Shown here piece after piece: positions 7,999 through 16,245 of a stretch of 22,746 nucleotides of DNA (position 1 is its first letter; each line of letters starts with the position of its first letter). A program made the position numbers and the translations under genes. Under the pieces are notes generated by a model, which was not told where the DNA came from, searched no databases, and saw only the letters and a program-made list of their open reading frames with translations. Source of the DNA: a virus. The stretch lies in IMG/VR virus record IMGVR_UViG_3300046520_000307, positions 1 through 22,746 of that record, one strand, 5' to 3'.

Positions 7999-8027
7999 AA
8001 AAACAAAACCCCGCACAGGGCGGGGTT
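7999..8027 (-). terminator. Intrinsic terminator just upstream of major capsid gene
   Basis: On the minus strand an 8-bp perfect stem (AACCCCGC / GCGGGGTT, 5-nt loop) is followed by TTGTTTTT. It lies 18 nt after the gpD stop and about 8 nt before the capsid Shine-Dalgarno, leaving no room for a conventional promoter in between. Confidence 0.82.
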
Positions 8028-8045
8028 GGAAAAAGGGGGACTGAC

Positions 8046-8386
8046 TTAACGAACAATCACGAATTGAGCCGCCAGAGCGATCTCGGCCTCAGCGTCGAGA
8101 CCGGTCAAATGCACCTCGCTGACCTCGGCCAGCCGTACCACCGCACTGGCTCGACGCTCTTCGGTGGATTCACCCAGTGGCCCGTAGAGGATGCACGTCG
8201 CCACTTCCGTACCATCGATGGCGACGGGATCGTAGGGCGCAAACTCATTGGTCGCGGTGACCAGCCCCAGCACCTGGCCGGCATTCAAGGCAGCACCCGC
8301 GGCCACCAGAATGGATTCACGAGAGATCTTCCCGGCCCCTTCGGAGAGCAGAAACTCGCCAGCGTGCAGCGTTTCGTACTTTACGG

Positions 8387-8390
<4 letters not shown>
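8046..8390 (-). CDS. Head decoration protein, lambda gpD-like
   Basis: This 114-aa protein of the HDPD family trimerises on the expanded capsid surface and stabilises it against DNA pressure. The segments YETLHAGEFLLSEG and AAGAALNAGQVLGLVT are typical. The length matches lambda gpD (110 aa) and the location between the protease and major capsid genes is the lambda order. The ATG at 8390 overlaps the protease stop (ATGA) and has AGGAG upstream. Confidence 0.93.
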
Positions 8391-9555
<1,165 letters not shown>

Positions 9556-9559
<4 letters not shown>

Positions 9560-11040
9560 GTTTGATCCTTGTCGTCGAGCGCCTGAAGCAAATCGACGAG
9601 CGTGCTGTAGTTGAGGCCCTTGCCGCGAGCCCGTTCGGCATCGGCGGCGTTTTCTTCGTCCACCGTTTCCGCGTCATACCCGGTGCGCAGGACCATCTCG
9701 CTGCGCGAGGCGAAGCCTGCGTTGACTTCCATCGTGCGTGACTGAACATCCTGAACCGGATGGATGTAGGCCCAGCCTTGCGGTACCCAGCGCGTACGCA
9801 GGTATTCACGGCGGCGCTGGGCGTAGTCCGGCAACAACACGGCGCCACTGAGCACCGCCATGTCCATCCAGGCCGCTCGCACCGGGCGACACAGCTGGTG
9901 CACATACACCCCAAATTGCAGTTGCTCCAGACGACGCCGAAACTCGGTAAGCACCACCCGTAGCGCCCGGTCATTCACATCACGCATGTCGCCGGTGAGA
10001 ATCTCGTACGGCATCCCCGCACCGGCGGCCGCGGCCATCAATTGCTGACGCATGAAATCCGAATAGTTGTTGCCCGCGTCCGGCGGCGTGGAAAACTCGA
10101 CCTCCTCGCCCGGCAACAACTCCTGCATGGTCCCGGGCTCCAGCGCAACCATGGGCGTGAAGCCGTCCGAGGCCAGGTTCAACGGTGCGCCGGTGACGGG
10201 ATCGATCGGGGTTTGAATGTCATCGGGCGATGGCTTTTTGATGAAGCCGGCGAACAGGTTGGCCACTTCCTGGCGGAACAACACCGCATCGTCGTAGTTG
10301 TCCAGGCTGCGCAGGCGCTTGAGCACCGGCGACAAACGCGGCAAGCCACGCAACTGACCCGGCTCGACCGGTTCAAAAATGTGCAGCACCTGGCTGGCCG
10401 GCACGCGCACCAGTTGGTTGTAACCACTGTTCAATGACGAGGAGTCGCCCGGGTGGGAACGGTACATCCAGTACGCGACCCGACGACTGTCCGGACTGAA
10501 CTCGATCCCGGCACGGATCACATTGCCGTTGCGTGCTGCCTCGAACTTGTCGTGCGGCACAAATTCCGGGGCCAGCACCTGAAGTTGCAACGGCACCACC
10601 AGCCCCTCATCGAGACTGCGTGGACGCAAACGGACGAAACATTCGCCAGCCGTTTCCACCGTCCGGGCGATCAGTGCCTGCTGCCCATAGAAGTCGGTCA
10701 GATCATCGGCGTCGGACTCTTCGGCCCAATCGGCCCAGAGCTCCTGCAGCAGGTGCCGGAGTTCATCGTCCTGGGTTTTCGGCCGTGGCGTGATGCCGGT
10801 GCCGATCAGGTTGCTGACCCGTTTGTCGATGACGTTGAAGGCGTACGGGTCGTTGCGCACCGCCGCCCGGGAACGTGAGCGCAGGTTGCGCAATGCCGGA
10901 ATGGCAATGCTGTTGAACCCGGCGTCGGGTGCATCCCAACTGGCGGAGCGACGCCCTTCGGCGGCCCCTTCGTAACTGGCCTTGATGTTCGACGGGAGCA
11001 GGAAACCGCTGCGACCCAAGGTGGGGAACTGACGAGCCAT
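9556..11040 (-). CDS. Portal protein, lambda gpB family
   Basis: This 494-aa portal protein (Phage_portal_2) forms the dodecameric ring at one capsid vertex through which DNA is packaged and ejected. Diagnostic segments are the N-terminal SWDAPDAGFNSIAIPALRNL, RDPYAFN-type RNDPYAFNVIDKRVSNLIGT, and the C-terminal AGAGMPYEILTGDMRDVN with NDRALRVVLTEFRR. Lambda gpB is 533 aa. The ATG at 11040 overlaps the gpW-like stop (TAATG) and is preceded by AAGGGA. The 3' end overlaps the protease gene by 4 nt. Confidence 0.96.
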
Positions 11041-11246
11041 TAGAGTCCCTTGCCTCCATGATAAAGCCGCACGACACGCGACCGAGGCCCCGCCGCCGCG
11101 ATCAGCGAGCTGCGAATTTCGTCGCGCGCCCTGAGCAGTTCGTCGATGTCACGGTACTCAACGTTTCGATCCGCGTAGCGCACGATTTTCTCGCCGCGCG
11201 CGATTGCCGTCTCGACCGCATCGAGTTGCTGTTGGGTAAAGGCCAT
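11040..11246 (-). CDS. Head-to-tail connector gpW-like
   Basis: This 68-residue protein has the same length as lambda gpW, which binds below the portal and is needed before tail attachment. It starts MAFTQQQLDAVETAIARGEK and has a central amphipathic helix (YRDIDELLRARDEIRSS) and a basic C-terminus, matching the gpW shape. The ATG at 11246 was chosen for length. A GTG at 11285 overlapping the terminase stop would add 13 residues without family similarity. Position between terminase and portal is the lambda order. Confidence 0.88.
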   Translation of the reverse strand: MAFTQQQLDAVETAIARGEKIVRYADRNVEYRDIDELLRARDEIRSSLIAAAGPRSRVVRLYHGGKGL

Positions 11247-11285
11247 AAGGGATCGCTCTAAAAGAGAAAAACTGCGTGCTTCCAC

Positions 11286-13292
11286 TCAGCGCCGCTTGAG
11301 GTAGCCGCTGCTGGAGCTTCGACGTTGTGGGGGGCGTGCTACGGGCAGCGGTGCCACGGCCGGCTTGGCCGGTTGCGGTACGGAATCAGCAGGTGGCTGC
11401 CGGGGTGTTACCGGAGCGCTAACACGTTCGACCGTGACGGGTTTCTCGCCCGGTGGCGCCGCTTGAAACAGCGCATTTCTCACCCGCTCCCAGTCGTGTT
11501 CCTTGTAGCGGTTCAGCCCCAGGTAATGCGCCATCGCCAGGCTGTACACCATCAGATCGAGCGCCTCGTTGCGCTCCGCCTTGCCCTTGACCCATTCGAT
11601 TTTTTTGTAGCCTTTGACGTAGCGGGTCACCTTGCGCTCCGCGACACACTGGGCAAAAAAATCGTCAGGCAGGTCGTTGGCAAAATGCAGCGCTCCGGGA
11701 CCGTCTTCCACCGGATAGCGGTTGTAAATCCAGTCCTTGGCGGTGTCGGTGCCGACGAACCACAGCTCCACGCCCTTGCGCTCGGTCTGGCCTTTCCAGG
11801 TGACGTCCATCATCGACGGTCGCTGGGCAATCACCGGGCGACCCGGCCTGCTCGCGCCCTTGATCGCGAAGATGTTGCGCCAACGCCGCAACCGGCAGAA
11901 CCGATACACCTCGTCGGTGTGATTACCGCCGGAGTCGATGCCGGCCGCCCGGATCGTCAGCTCCACACCGCACGGATGTGGGTAACGCACCTTGAGTTTG
12001 TCATCGAGCGCCGACCAAGTGCGTTCGTCGGAGGGATCGCCCCAGATCACCTGGTAGTCGATGATCCAGCGCTCCATACCGACGCCCCAACCGATCACCA
12101 TGAACTCCAGCCGGTTGGCCTGAACATCGACCGAGCCCGTGAGCATCAGCACGGCAAACGGCATCGAACCCAGGCCATAGGTTTCCAGGCGTGCCCGCGC
12201 CATCAGCACATCGGCTTTGGTTTGCTCTTGAGCACTGTCCCAGACCTTGGCCAGTCGGGTGTTATAGAACACCTGCATGGGTTCCAGATCACCGCGGGAC
12301 ATGGCTTTTTTGGCCTTCTCGAACTGCTTGGCCAGTGACGCCCAGCCGGTCCAGCCCGGCGGCGAGTACAACGCATTGAGGTTGAAGCCGACGGTTTCGC
12401 CATCGCCCTGAGCATGCGCGCGCCACTCGCCCTTGGCCAACATCTCGCCCTTGTGATGCTCTTCGATCAGCACGTCACACTCAGGCCCGGCGCACTCGTA
12501 GTGCGCCAGCTGACAATCCGCCGAGTAATGCAGGCGCTCCCATTCGAGGACCTGCATGTGCCCACAGGTCGGACATGGCACGTAGTAAAAACGCTGGTCG
12601 CTGGTTTCGAACAGATCGGCAATGCGCGAGGCGCCCCGGATCGTCGGCGAACTGGAAAAGTAGAACTTGGCGTTACGGCCAAAGGTACTGCCCCGGGTTT
12701 CAGCCAGTTCAATGGGGTCGCCCTCCTCGCCAACGTCCACCACCCAGCGATCCACTTCATCACCATAGATGTAGCGAGCCGACAGCTCGGACAGGTTGGC
12801 CGCTGAGCCGGCGGTGGTGATGTACAACGAACCACCTTCGAACTCCTTGGTGTCCATGGTGTTGCGCGCATCGCGTGCACGGTTCGCCGCCACCCGCTCG
12901 CGCAACACCGGGGTGGCTTTGATGGTCTTGCCGATGCGCGACGAGACCCGCTTGGCCAACCCCAGGCTGGGCAACAGCGTGAGAATGTTCGACGGCGCCA
13001 TGTGGATCAGGCCGCCGATCCAGTTCAAGGCAATCTGGGTTTTCATCAACTGCGAGGCGACCATGGTCACCACGCGCTTGCACGGATGTGCCGGTGACAG
13101 GCAACGCATGGGCTCGCGGGCATACGGGGTGCGCGCGGTGCGGTACTGCCCGGGCTCGGCGGCGCCCGCATCACGCGGGATACGCATGTACTCGTCAGCC
13201 CACAGGTCAATCCAGACATCCGGCTCTGGCTGCAACCCACGGAAATACGCCTCACGGTACACCTGTGCACCGTCGGGCATTTCCGCTGACAT
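11286..13292 (-). CDS. Terminase large subunit, lambda gpA (GpA) family
   Basis: This 668-aa packaging motor and nuclease cuts concatemeric DNA and pumps it into the prohead. The N-terminal ATPase has a deviant Walker A region at about 79-85 (ASQLMKT) and a Walker B at 174-179 (YIYGDE). A zinc-binding knuckle follows (C240, C243, C267, C272). The nuclease half begins near LTGSVDVQANRLEF with likely metal ligand D389, and AAGIDSGGNHTDEVYRFCR follows. The C-terminal about 60 residues are Pro/Arg-rich, probably the portal-binding tail. Lambda gpA is 641 aa. It starts 3 nt after the small-subunit stop. GpA-family enzymes generally cut at cos sites, relevant to the repeats upstream. Confidence 0.96.
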   Translation of the reverse strand: MSAEMPDGAQVYREAYFRGLQPEPDVWIDLWADEYMRIPRDAGAAEPGQYRTARTPYAREPMRCLSPAHPCKRVVTMVASQLMKTQIALNWIGGLIHMAPSNILTLLPSLGLAKRVSSRIGKTIKATPVLRERVAANRARDARNTMDTKEFEGGSLYITTAGSAANLSELSARYIYGDEVDRWVVDVGEEGDPIELAETRGSTFGRNAKFYFSSSPTIRGASRIADLFETSDQRFYYVPCPTCGHMQVLEWERLHYSADCQLAHYECAGPECDVLIEEHHKGEMLAKGEWRAHAQGDGETVGFNLNALYSPPGWTGWASLAKQFEKAKKAMSRGDLEPMQVFYNTRLAKVWDSAQEQTKADVLMARARLETYGLGSMPFAVLMLTGSVDVQANRLEFMVIGWGVGMERWIIDYQVIWGDPSDERTWSALDDKLKVRYPHPCGVELTIRAAGIDSGGNHTDEVYRFCRLRRWRNIFAIKGASRPGRPVIAQRPSMMDVTWKGQTERKGVELWFVGTDTAKDWIYNRYPVEDGPGALHFANDLPDDFFAQCVAERKVTRYVKGYKKIEWVKGKAERNEALDLMVYSLAMAHYLGLNRYKEHDWERVRNALFQAAPPGEKPVTVERVSAPVTPRQPPADSVPQPAKPAVAPLPVARPPQRRSSSSGYLKRR

Positions 13293-13295
13293 GGG

Positions 13296-13886
13296 TTAAC
13301 TCGCTGCAGTCAAAGAATGAATAAGGTCCGCCGAAGACATGCGCTCAGCATCCTCCAACACACGGCGCAGTGCGGCGGTGAGGTGCTTCTCGATTTGCCA
13401 GTGATCGCTCATGGCGGCCAGCTCGGGCGCCAACTGTGGCGGCATGCCCAGCAACAGGTCGCGCAACATCCGCCCCGTGGTGTAAGCGGCCGTTTTCACC
13501 GCCTCCAACTCGACATGAGTGCCTCGATCCTTGTGAAACTCGCTTTCGCTCATGCGCGACTCAAAGAACTCACGGTACGCACGAGATTCTTGGAAGTCCG
13601 GAATGCCTTCGACAGGCAATGGTGCCTGACGCGAAACAGAGGATGGTGGTTCATGCTCAATGGGCGAGGCTGAGTTGTGCCCTTCCGGTCTGCGTTCGCG
13701 CTCATGCCGCGCCGCCATATTGGCTTTGCTCGGGTCCGAGGTGCTGAACAGGAGTCGATCCGTTGCCTCGACATCCACCATGCCGTCCGCCGTGAGCACC
13801 AGTCGACCCGTCTTGGCCAGCTTCGACACATAGGGTTTCGACCAGCCTTGGCGTGTGGCGAACTCCGCTTTGGTTAATACTTTCAT
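13296..13886 (-). CDS. Terminase small subunit, Nu1-like
   Basis: This 196-aa DNA-recognition subunit of the terminase has an N-terminal winged helix-turn-helix (about 4-45: LTKAEFATRQGWSKPYVSKL). A low-complexity linker (about 55-90) follows, then a helical oligomerisation part (TTGRMLRDLLLGMPPQLAPE) resembling the same region of lambda gpNu1 (181 aa). The HTH would bind packaging-site repeats; two repeat arrays lie immediately upstream. The ATG at 13886 has AAGG at proper spacing; the ATG at 13892 two codons earlier is possible but has that AAGG too close. It is followed 3 nt later by the large subunit. Confidence 0.9.
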   Translation of the reverse strand: MKVLTKAEFATRQGWSKPYVSKLAKTGRLVLTADGMVDVEATDRLLFSTSDPSKANMAARHERERRPEGHNSASPIEHEPPSSVSRQAPLPVEGIPDFQESRAYREFFESRMSESEFHKDRGTHVELEAVKTAAYTTGRMLRDLLLGMPPQLAPELAAMSDHWQIEKHLTAALRRVLEDAERMSSADLIHSLTAAS

Positions 13887-13900
13887 GTCCATGCCTTGCG

Positions 13901-14480
13901 GTTAACCCGGTCGAGCCAAGAGTTAACCGGTTGAGTTTTTCTGAAAAACGTTCGAGTTTTCATCCAAAGTGCTCGAGTTTTCATGAAAAACAGCTGAGTT
14001 TTCTCGAAAAAGGCTCGAGTTTTCAGCGCGACGACTGAGTTAACTCCTTGCAAAATCCCCCCTTAAAAACGGCTACAGGCCACGGCATGCGTGGCTTTCA
14101 GCCCGGTTAACCCGCCGAGCCAACCAGTTAACCGAGTAATTTAGTCGGTTAACTCCTTGGTTAACCGGGCTACAAGCCACGCACTACGGGGCTTTCAGCG
14201 GTTTTTTCGGCCAACCGAGTTAACCAGGTTAACTCACTAGTAAATCGGCTATAGGTCACGGCCCGTCTGGCTCTCAGCCCGGTTAACCAGCCAACTCCTT
14301 AGTTAACTTCTAGAATAGCCCCTTGGTTAACCGGGCTACAGGCCACGTACTACGGGGCCTGTAGCGGTTTCTACGGCAAACACTGGTTAACCAGGTTAAC
14401 TCATCGGTTAACCGGGCTGTAGACCACGTCCTGCGCGGCTTGCAGCGATTTTTCCGATGAAATCGAGTTAACCAGTTAAC
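13901..14480. repeat. Cluster of GTTAAC palindromes with five hairpin units (possible packaging or regulatory array)
   Basis: Seventeen GTTAAC hexamers, often extended to GGTTAACC, lie within 580 bp. Five related hairpins sit at about 14071-14103, 14168-14200, 14247-14279, 14334-14366 and 14415-14447. Consensus arms are GGCTACAGGCCACG and CGGGGCTTTCAGC around a 5-nt loop. The fourth is a perfect 10-bp inverted repeat (14335-14344 with 14356-14365). Each unit has GTTAAC on both sides and units recur every 79-97 bp. No ORF explains the region. It lies directly upstream of the terminase genes, the position of cos/pac in lambdoid phages. Function is inferred; an iteron-like binding array or RNA structure in the late transcript are alternatives. 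Confidence 0.88.
13931..14036. repeat. Five tandem 21-bp repeats upstream of terminase small subunit
   Basis: The core GAGTTTT recurs at 13933, 13954, 13975, 13996 and 14017, an exact 21-bp period; a sixth degenerate GAGTT follows about 20 bp later. The fuller unit reads CTCGAGTTTTCATGAAAAAC with drift. Twenty-one bp is two helical turns, placing each copy on the same face of the DNA, as expected for cooperative protein binding. The array ends about 45 bp from the start codon of the Nu1-like gene, resembling the R sites of lambda cosB in place and number. Binding by the terminase is an inference. Confidence 0.88.
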
Positions 14481-14519
14481 CAATGTTTGAAAACTCCCGC
14501 TAACAAACTCTCGCGAGTC

Positions 14520-14765
14520 TTATGCCCCGTGTTCCTTGGAAGTTGCCAGGGTCCCCGCTGGTTTGGGAAACATCGGCAATCCACACAAGCGGATGTCCCG
14601 TGGCGGCTGAAGACCGTGCACGATGGCTGCGGCATACACCGCGGCCGTTGCTGTTGGGACTGGTGGATAGGCTTCCTGCATCTGCCCTTGATCAACGCGT
14701 TTAAAACGGACGCAGTCGTCATAGACCACCACTTCCCACGATGAGATCGCTTGTTTGTGGCTCAT
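14520..14765 (-). CDS. Hypothetical phage protein
   Basis: This 81-aa protein overlaps the end of the head-fibre-like gene (ATGA), strong evidence that it is translated. I do not recognise a family. The sequence begins MSHKQAISSWEVVVYDD, has a central PPVPTATAAVYAAAIVHGLQ that could be one amphipathic helix, and ends in a basic KEHGA tail. It is the last gene before the repeat arrays preceding the terminase. A role in virion decoration together with the fibre-like protein is only a guess from the coupling. Confidence 0.68.
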   Translation of the reverse strand: MSHKQAISSWEVVVYDDCVRFKRVDQGQMQEAYPPVPTATAAVYAAAIVHGLQPPRDIRLCGLPMFPKPAGTLATSKEHGA

Positions 14766-15208
14766 GCTGGTATCGCTGCAATCTGGCGGACAATCTCGTC
14801 ATGAATCATCTTGGCTGACCAGGTATGTGCGACGAGGTCGGTGCCAGCCTGCAGTAGCGCGGCATCGCCTTCCACAGGAATGGCTGGTTGGTCACTCAAG
14901 TCGTTGTAGCTACCCGAGAAGTCCGAAGTCCCGCTGCCTGTAGCAGCACGAGCAGCGGCAGCGTCGACACTTACCAGCACCGCCTTACCGACAACCGAGG
15001 CATCCGTAATGTTGTCCGAGGTGATGTCGCCTGGCGCACCACCGACATTGCTCGATCCCTTCACCACAGCCTGGAGCACTTGAAAGCCTTCAGTGATGGA
15101 CACAGGACTGCCGTAAGGCTGCCAACCATCGGCAATGGCCTGTGTCAGCTTGGCCGTGAGCTCCTTTGGAGTGTTGGCGACGACTGTTTCGTATTGGGTG
15201 TAGGCCAT
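14762..15208 (-). CDS. Head-fibre-like protein with N-terminal DUF1737-type domain
   Basis: This is a 148-aa protein. The first about 50 residues (YETVVANTPKELTAKLTQAI then DGWQPYGSPV) resemble a DUF1737 domain. The remainder has the Phage_fiber_2 / head fibre pattern: ASVVGKAVLVSVDAAAARAA, then SDFSGSYNDLSDQPAIP. Head fibres are optional capsid appendages. The ATG at 15208 has GAGG about 8 nt upstream, and its stop overlaps the next gene. Both domain assignments come from recalled sequence style; a non-capsid role remains possible because the gene sits between holin and terminase. Confidence 0.72.
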   Translation of the reverse strand: MAYTQYETVVANTPKELTAKLTQAIADGWQPYGSPVSITEGFQVLQAVVKGSSNVGGAPGDITSDNITDASVVGKAVLVSVDAAAARAATGSGTSDFSGSYNDLSDQPAIPVEGDAALLQAGTDLVAHTWSAKMIHDEIVRQIAAIPA

Positions 15209-15211
15209 TCT

Positions 15212-15340
15212 CTAATCCTCACGATTGAATGATTGAGCAGTGAGCGGCTGACATGCAGGCGACTCTCCACAATGGATGTGGCCCGTTGCGGCATAGGCCA
15301 CCAGGAGCACCAGAGGCAACACCCAGGGGCAGCGTTTCAT
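15212..15340 (-). CDS. Small hydrophobic/secreted-type protein overlapping the holin stop
   Basis: This 42-residue ORF has its ATG overlapping the holin stop codon (ATGA) and its stop just before the ribosome binding site of the next gene, so it fills the gap exactly. It starts MKRCPWVLPLVLLVAYAAT, a basic start followed by a hydrophobic stretch like a signal peptide or single membrane anchor, then a short Cys-containing tail (HCGESPACQPL). A small lysis accessory is possible from position, but there is no family match. An Rz1-type role would need a lipobox, which I do not see clearly. Confidence 0.62.
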   Translation of the reverse strand: MKRCPWVLPLVLLVAYAATGHIHCGESPACQPLTAQSFNRED

Positions 15341-15672
15341 GGTGCCGAATCCGATTTAGGAAACTGAAAATCAGCGAACCGGTCAGCCAGAGCGGCAATC
15401 TTCTTCACGCCAAGGAAGCCGATGAACACACCCGCCGCCGTGGCGAAGTTCTGGGGTAAGCCGAAGTACTCGAGCAACGGGATCAAACCGATGGTGATCA
15501 GCGTGCAAAGCGACGCTTCAAGCAGCGCCTGTCGTCGCGTTCCGCCGCCATAAATGATCCGTAAAGCACCGACCACGAATGACAATGCTCCGGCGTAGAT
15601 CGTCGGCGCATGCTGTCCCAGCCACGCGAGAACGAGCAGCCAGGTGTCTGGTTTATCGGCCATGTTTGTCAT
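15337..15672 (-). CDS. Phage holin, lambda-family type
   Basis: This 111-aa membrane protein would accumulate in the inner membrane and trigger at a set time to release or activate the endolysin. Three hydrophobic segments are visible: about 8-32 (HAPTIYAGALSFVVGALRII), about 45-62 (LCTLITIGLIPLLEYFG) and about 66-84 (FATAAGVFIGFLGVKKIA). The charged C-terminus is FADFQFPKSDSAP. The ATG at 15672 has GAGGGAG 8 nt upstream; an in-frame extension to 15798 crosses two terminator hairpins and is rejected. It is the first gene after the tandem terminators, where a Q-dependent late operon would begin. No endolysin gene is in the window. Confidence 0.86.
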   Translation of the reverse strand: MTNMADKPDTWLLVLAWLGQHAPTIYAGALSFVVGALRIIYGGGTRRQALLEASLCTLITIGLIPLLEYFGLPQNFATAAGVFIGFLGVKKIAALADRFADFQFPKSDSAP

Positions 15673-15755
15673 CCGGATTTCTCCCTCTCGGGGAGCGCAA
15701 TAGATTGGTTCCAGCTGCACTTCCCAGCTCGGAGCGAAGGGCGTGGCGGAACCAA

Positions 15756-15785
15756 AAACGAAAAGCCCTGCTCGATGGCAGGGCT
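15756..15785 (-). terminator. Second of two tandem intrinsic terminators upstream of holin
   Basis: On the minus strand an 8-bp perfect stem (AGCCCTGC / GCAGGGCT, 6-nt loop) is followed by TTTTCGTTTTT. It precedes the holin start by about 85 nt. Confidence 0.82.
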
Positions 15786-15796
15786 CAAAAATGGGC

Positions 15797-15828
15797 ACAA
15801 AAAACCCGACTCAATGGCCGGGTTCTTG
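15797..15828 (-). terminator. First of two tandem intrinsic terminators upstream of holin
   Basis: On the minus strand a 6-bp stem (AACCCG / CGGGTT, 10-nt loop), extendable through G-T pairs, is followed by TTTT. There is no minus-strand gene immediately upstream for it to end, so it may act on a short leader transcript. Confidence 0.72.
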
Positions 15829-16245
15829 AAAGGCGTCTCGCTGCGTTCACAGCAACACACGCTGCTATAAAAGCAAATCTATTCCGCGCGGAAAAGGCCT
15901 TTTTTAAAACTAAAGCGAAACCTCACCCAACTTCGATGCAGCCCTTCGAGACAAGCATGAACCGGCCATTAACTGCCATTCGTGACCGACAGCATGCGGC
16001 CAAAGACTCCCGCTGATGCCCCAATAAATAGTTATTGCAGGGAGCAACGTTCACCAACAGAGATAAGTCCACGAATCGGTATAACCGCTGCCGTACATGA
16101 TTATGGAAAGAGATCGCTTTTGGACACTGATTGCTTGCCGGTCGAAGAAGCGATAGCGAGCACTGTACAGGTGAGAGGGTTATGGCAATATGACCCCATG
16201 CGTCGTTGAGGAATGCCTCATGCTGGCGTACACAAAGGACGTGAA
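15829..16245. other. Gene-free divergent region between late leader and hamA
   Basis: These 417 bp carry no convincing gene. Two abutting 12-bp palindromes lie at 15882-15893 (TTCCGCGCGGAA) and 15892-15903 (AAAAGGCCTTTT). On the minus strand a TTATAG (15870-15865) about 40 nt before the first terminator is a possible -10 of a late leader promoter, but no good -35 is seen. On the plus strand TATAAC at 16080-16085 could be a -10 for hamAB, again with a poor -35. A small hairpin TGAGG/CCTCA is at 16207-16220, before the hamA ribosome binding site. The GC content falls noticeably from about 15860 rightward, marking the left edge of the cargo island. Confidence 0.5.

Noticed and set aside
11325-12338. 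Long plus-strand ORF (337 codons) opposite the terminase large subunit
   Set aside because: It is antisense to an unmistakable gpA homologue; codon bias on the opposite strand explains the open frame.
13901-14480. CRISPR array reading of the repeat region
   Set aside because: Repeats are degenerate, spacing varies, the between-repeat sequence is itself repetitive (GTTAAC) and no cas gene is present.
14468-14722. Alternative minus-strand frame overlapping the 81-aa gene
   Set aside because: The 81-aa frame has an ATGA overlap with the upstream gene; this one has no start context and runs into the repeat array.
15982-16209. Plus-strand 75-codon ORF with GTG start before hamA
   Set aside because: It has no recognisable protein and no ribosome site, and nothing supports coupling to hamA.
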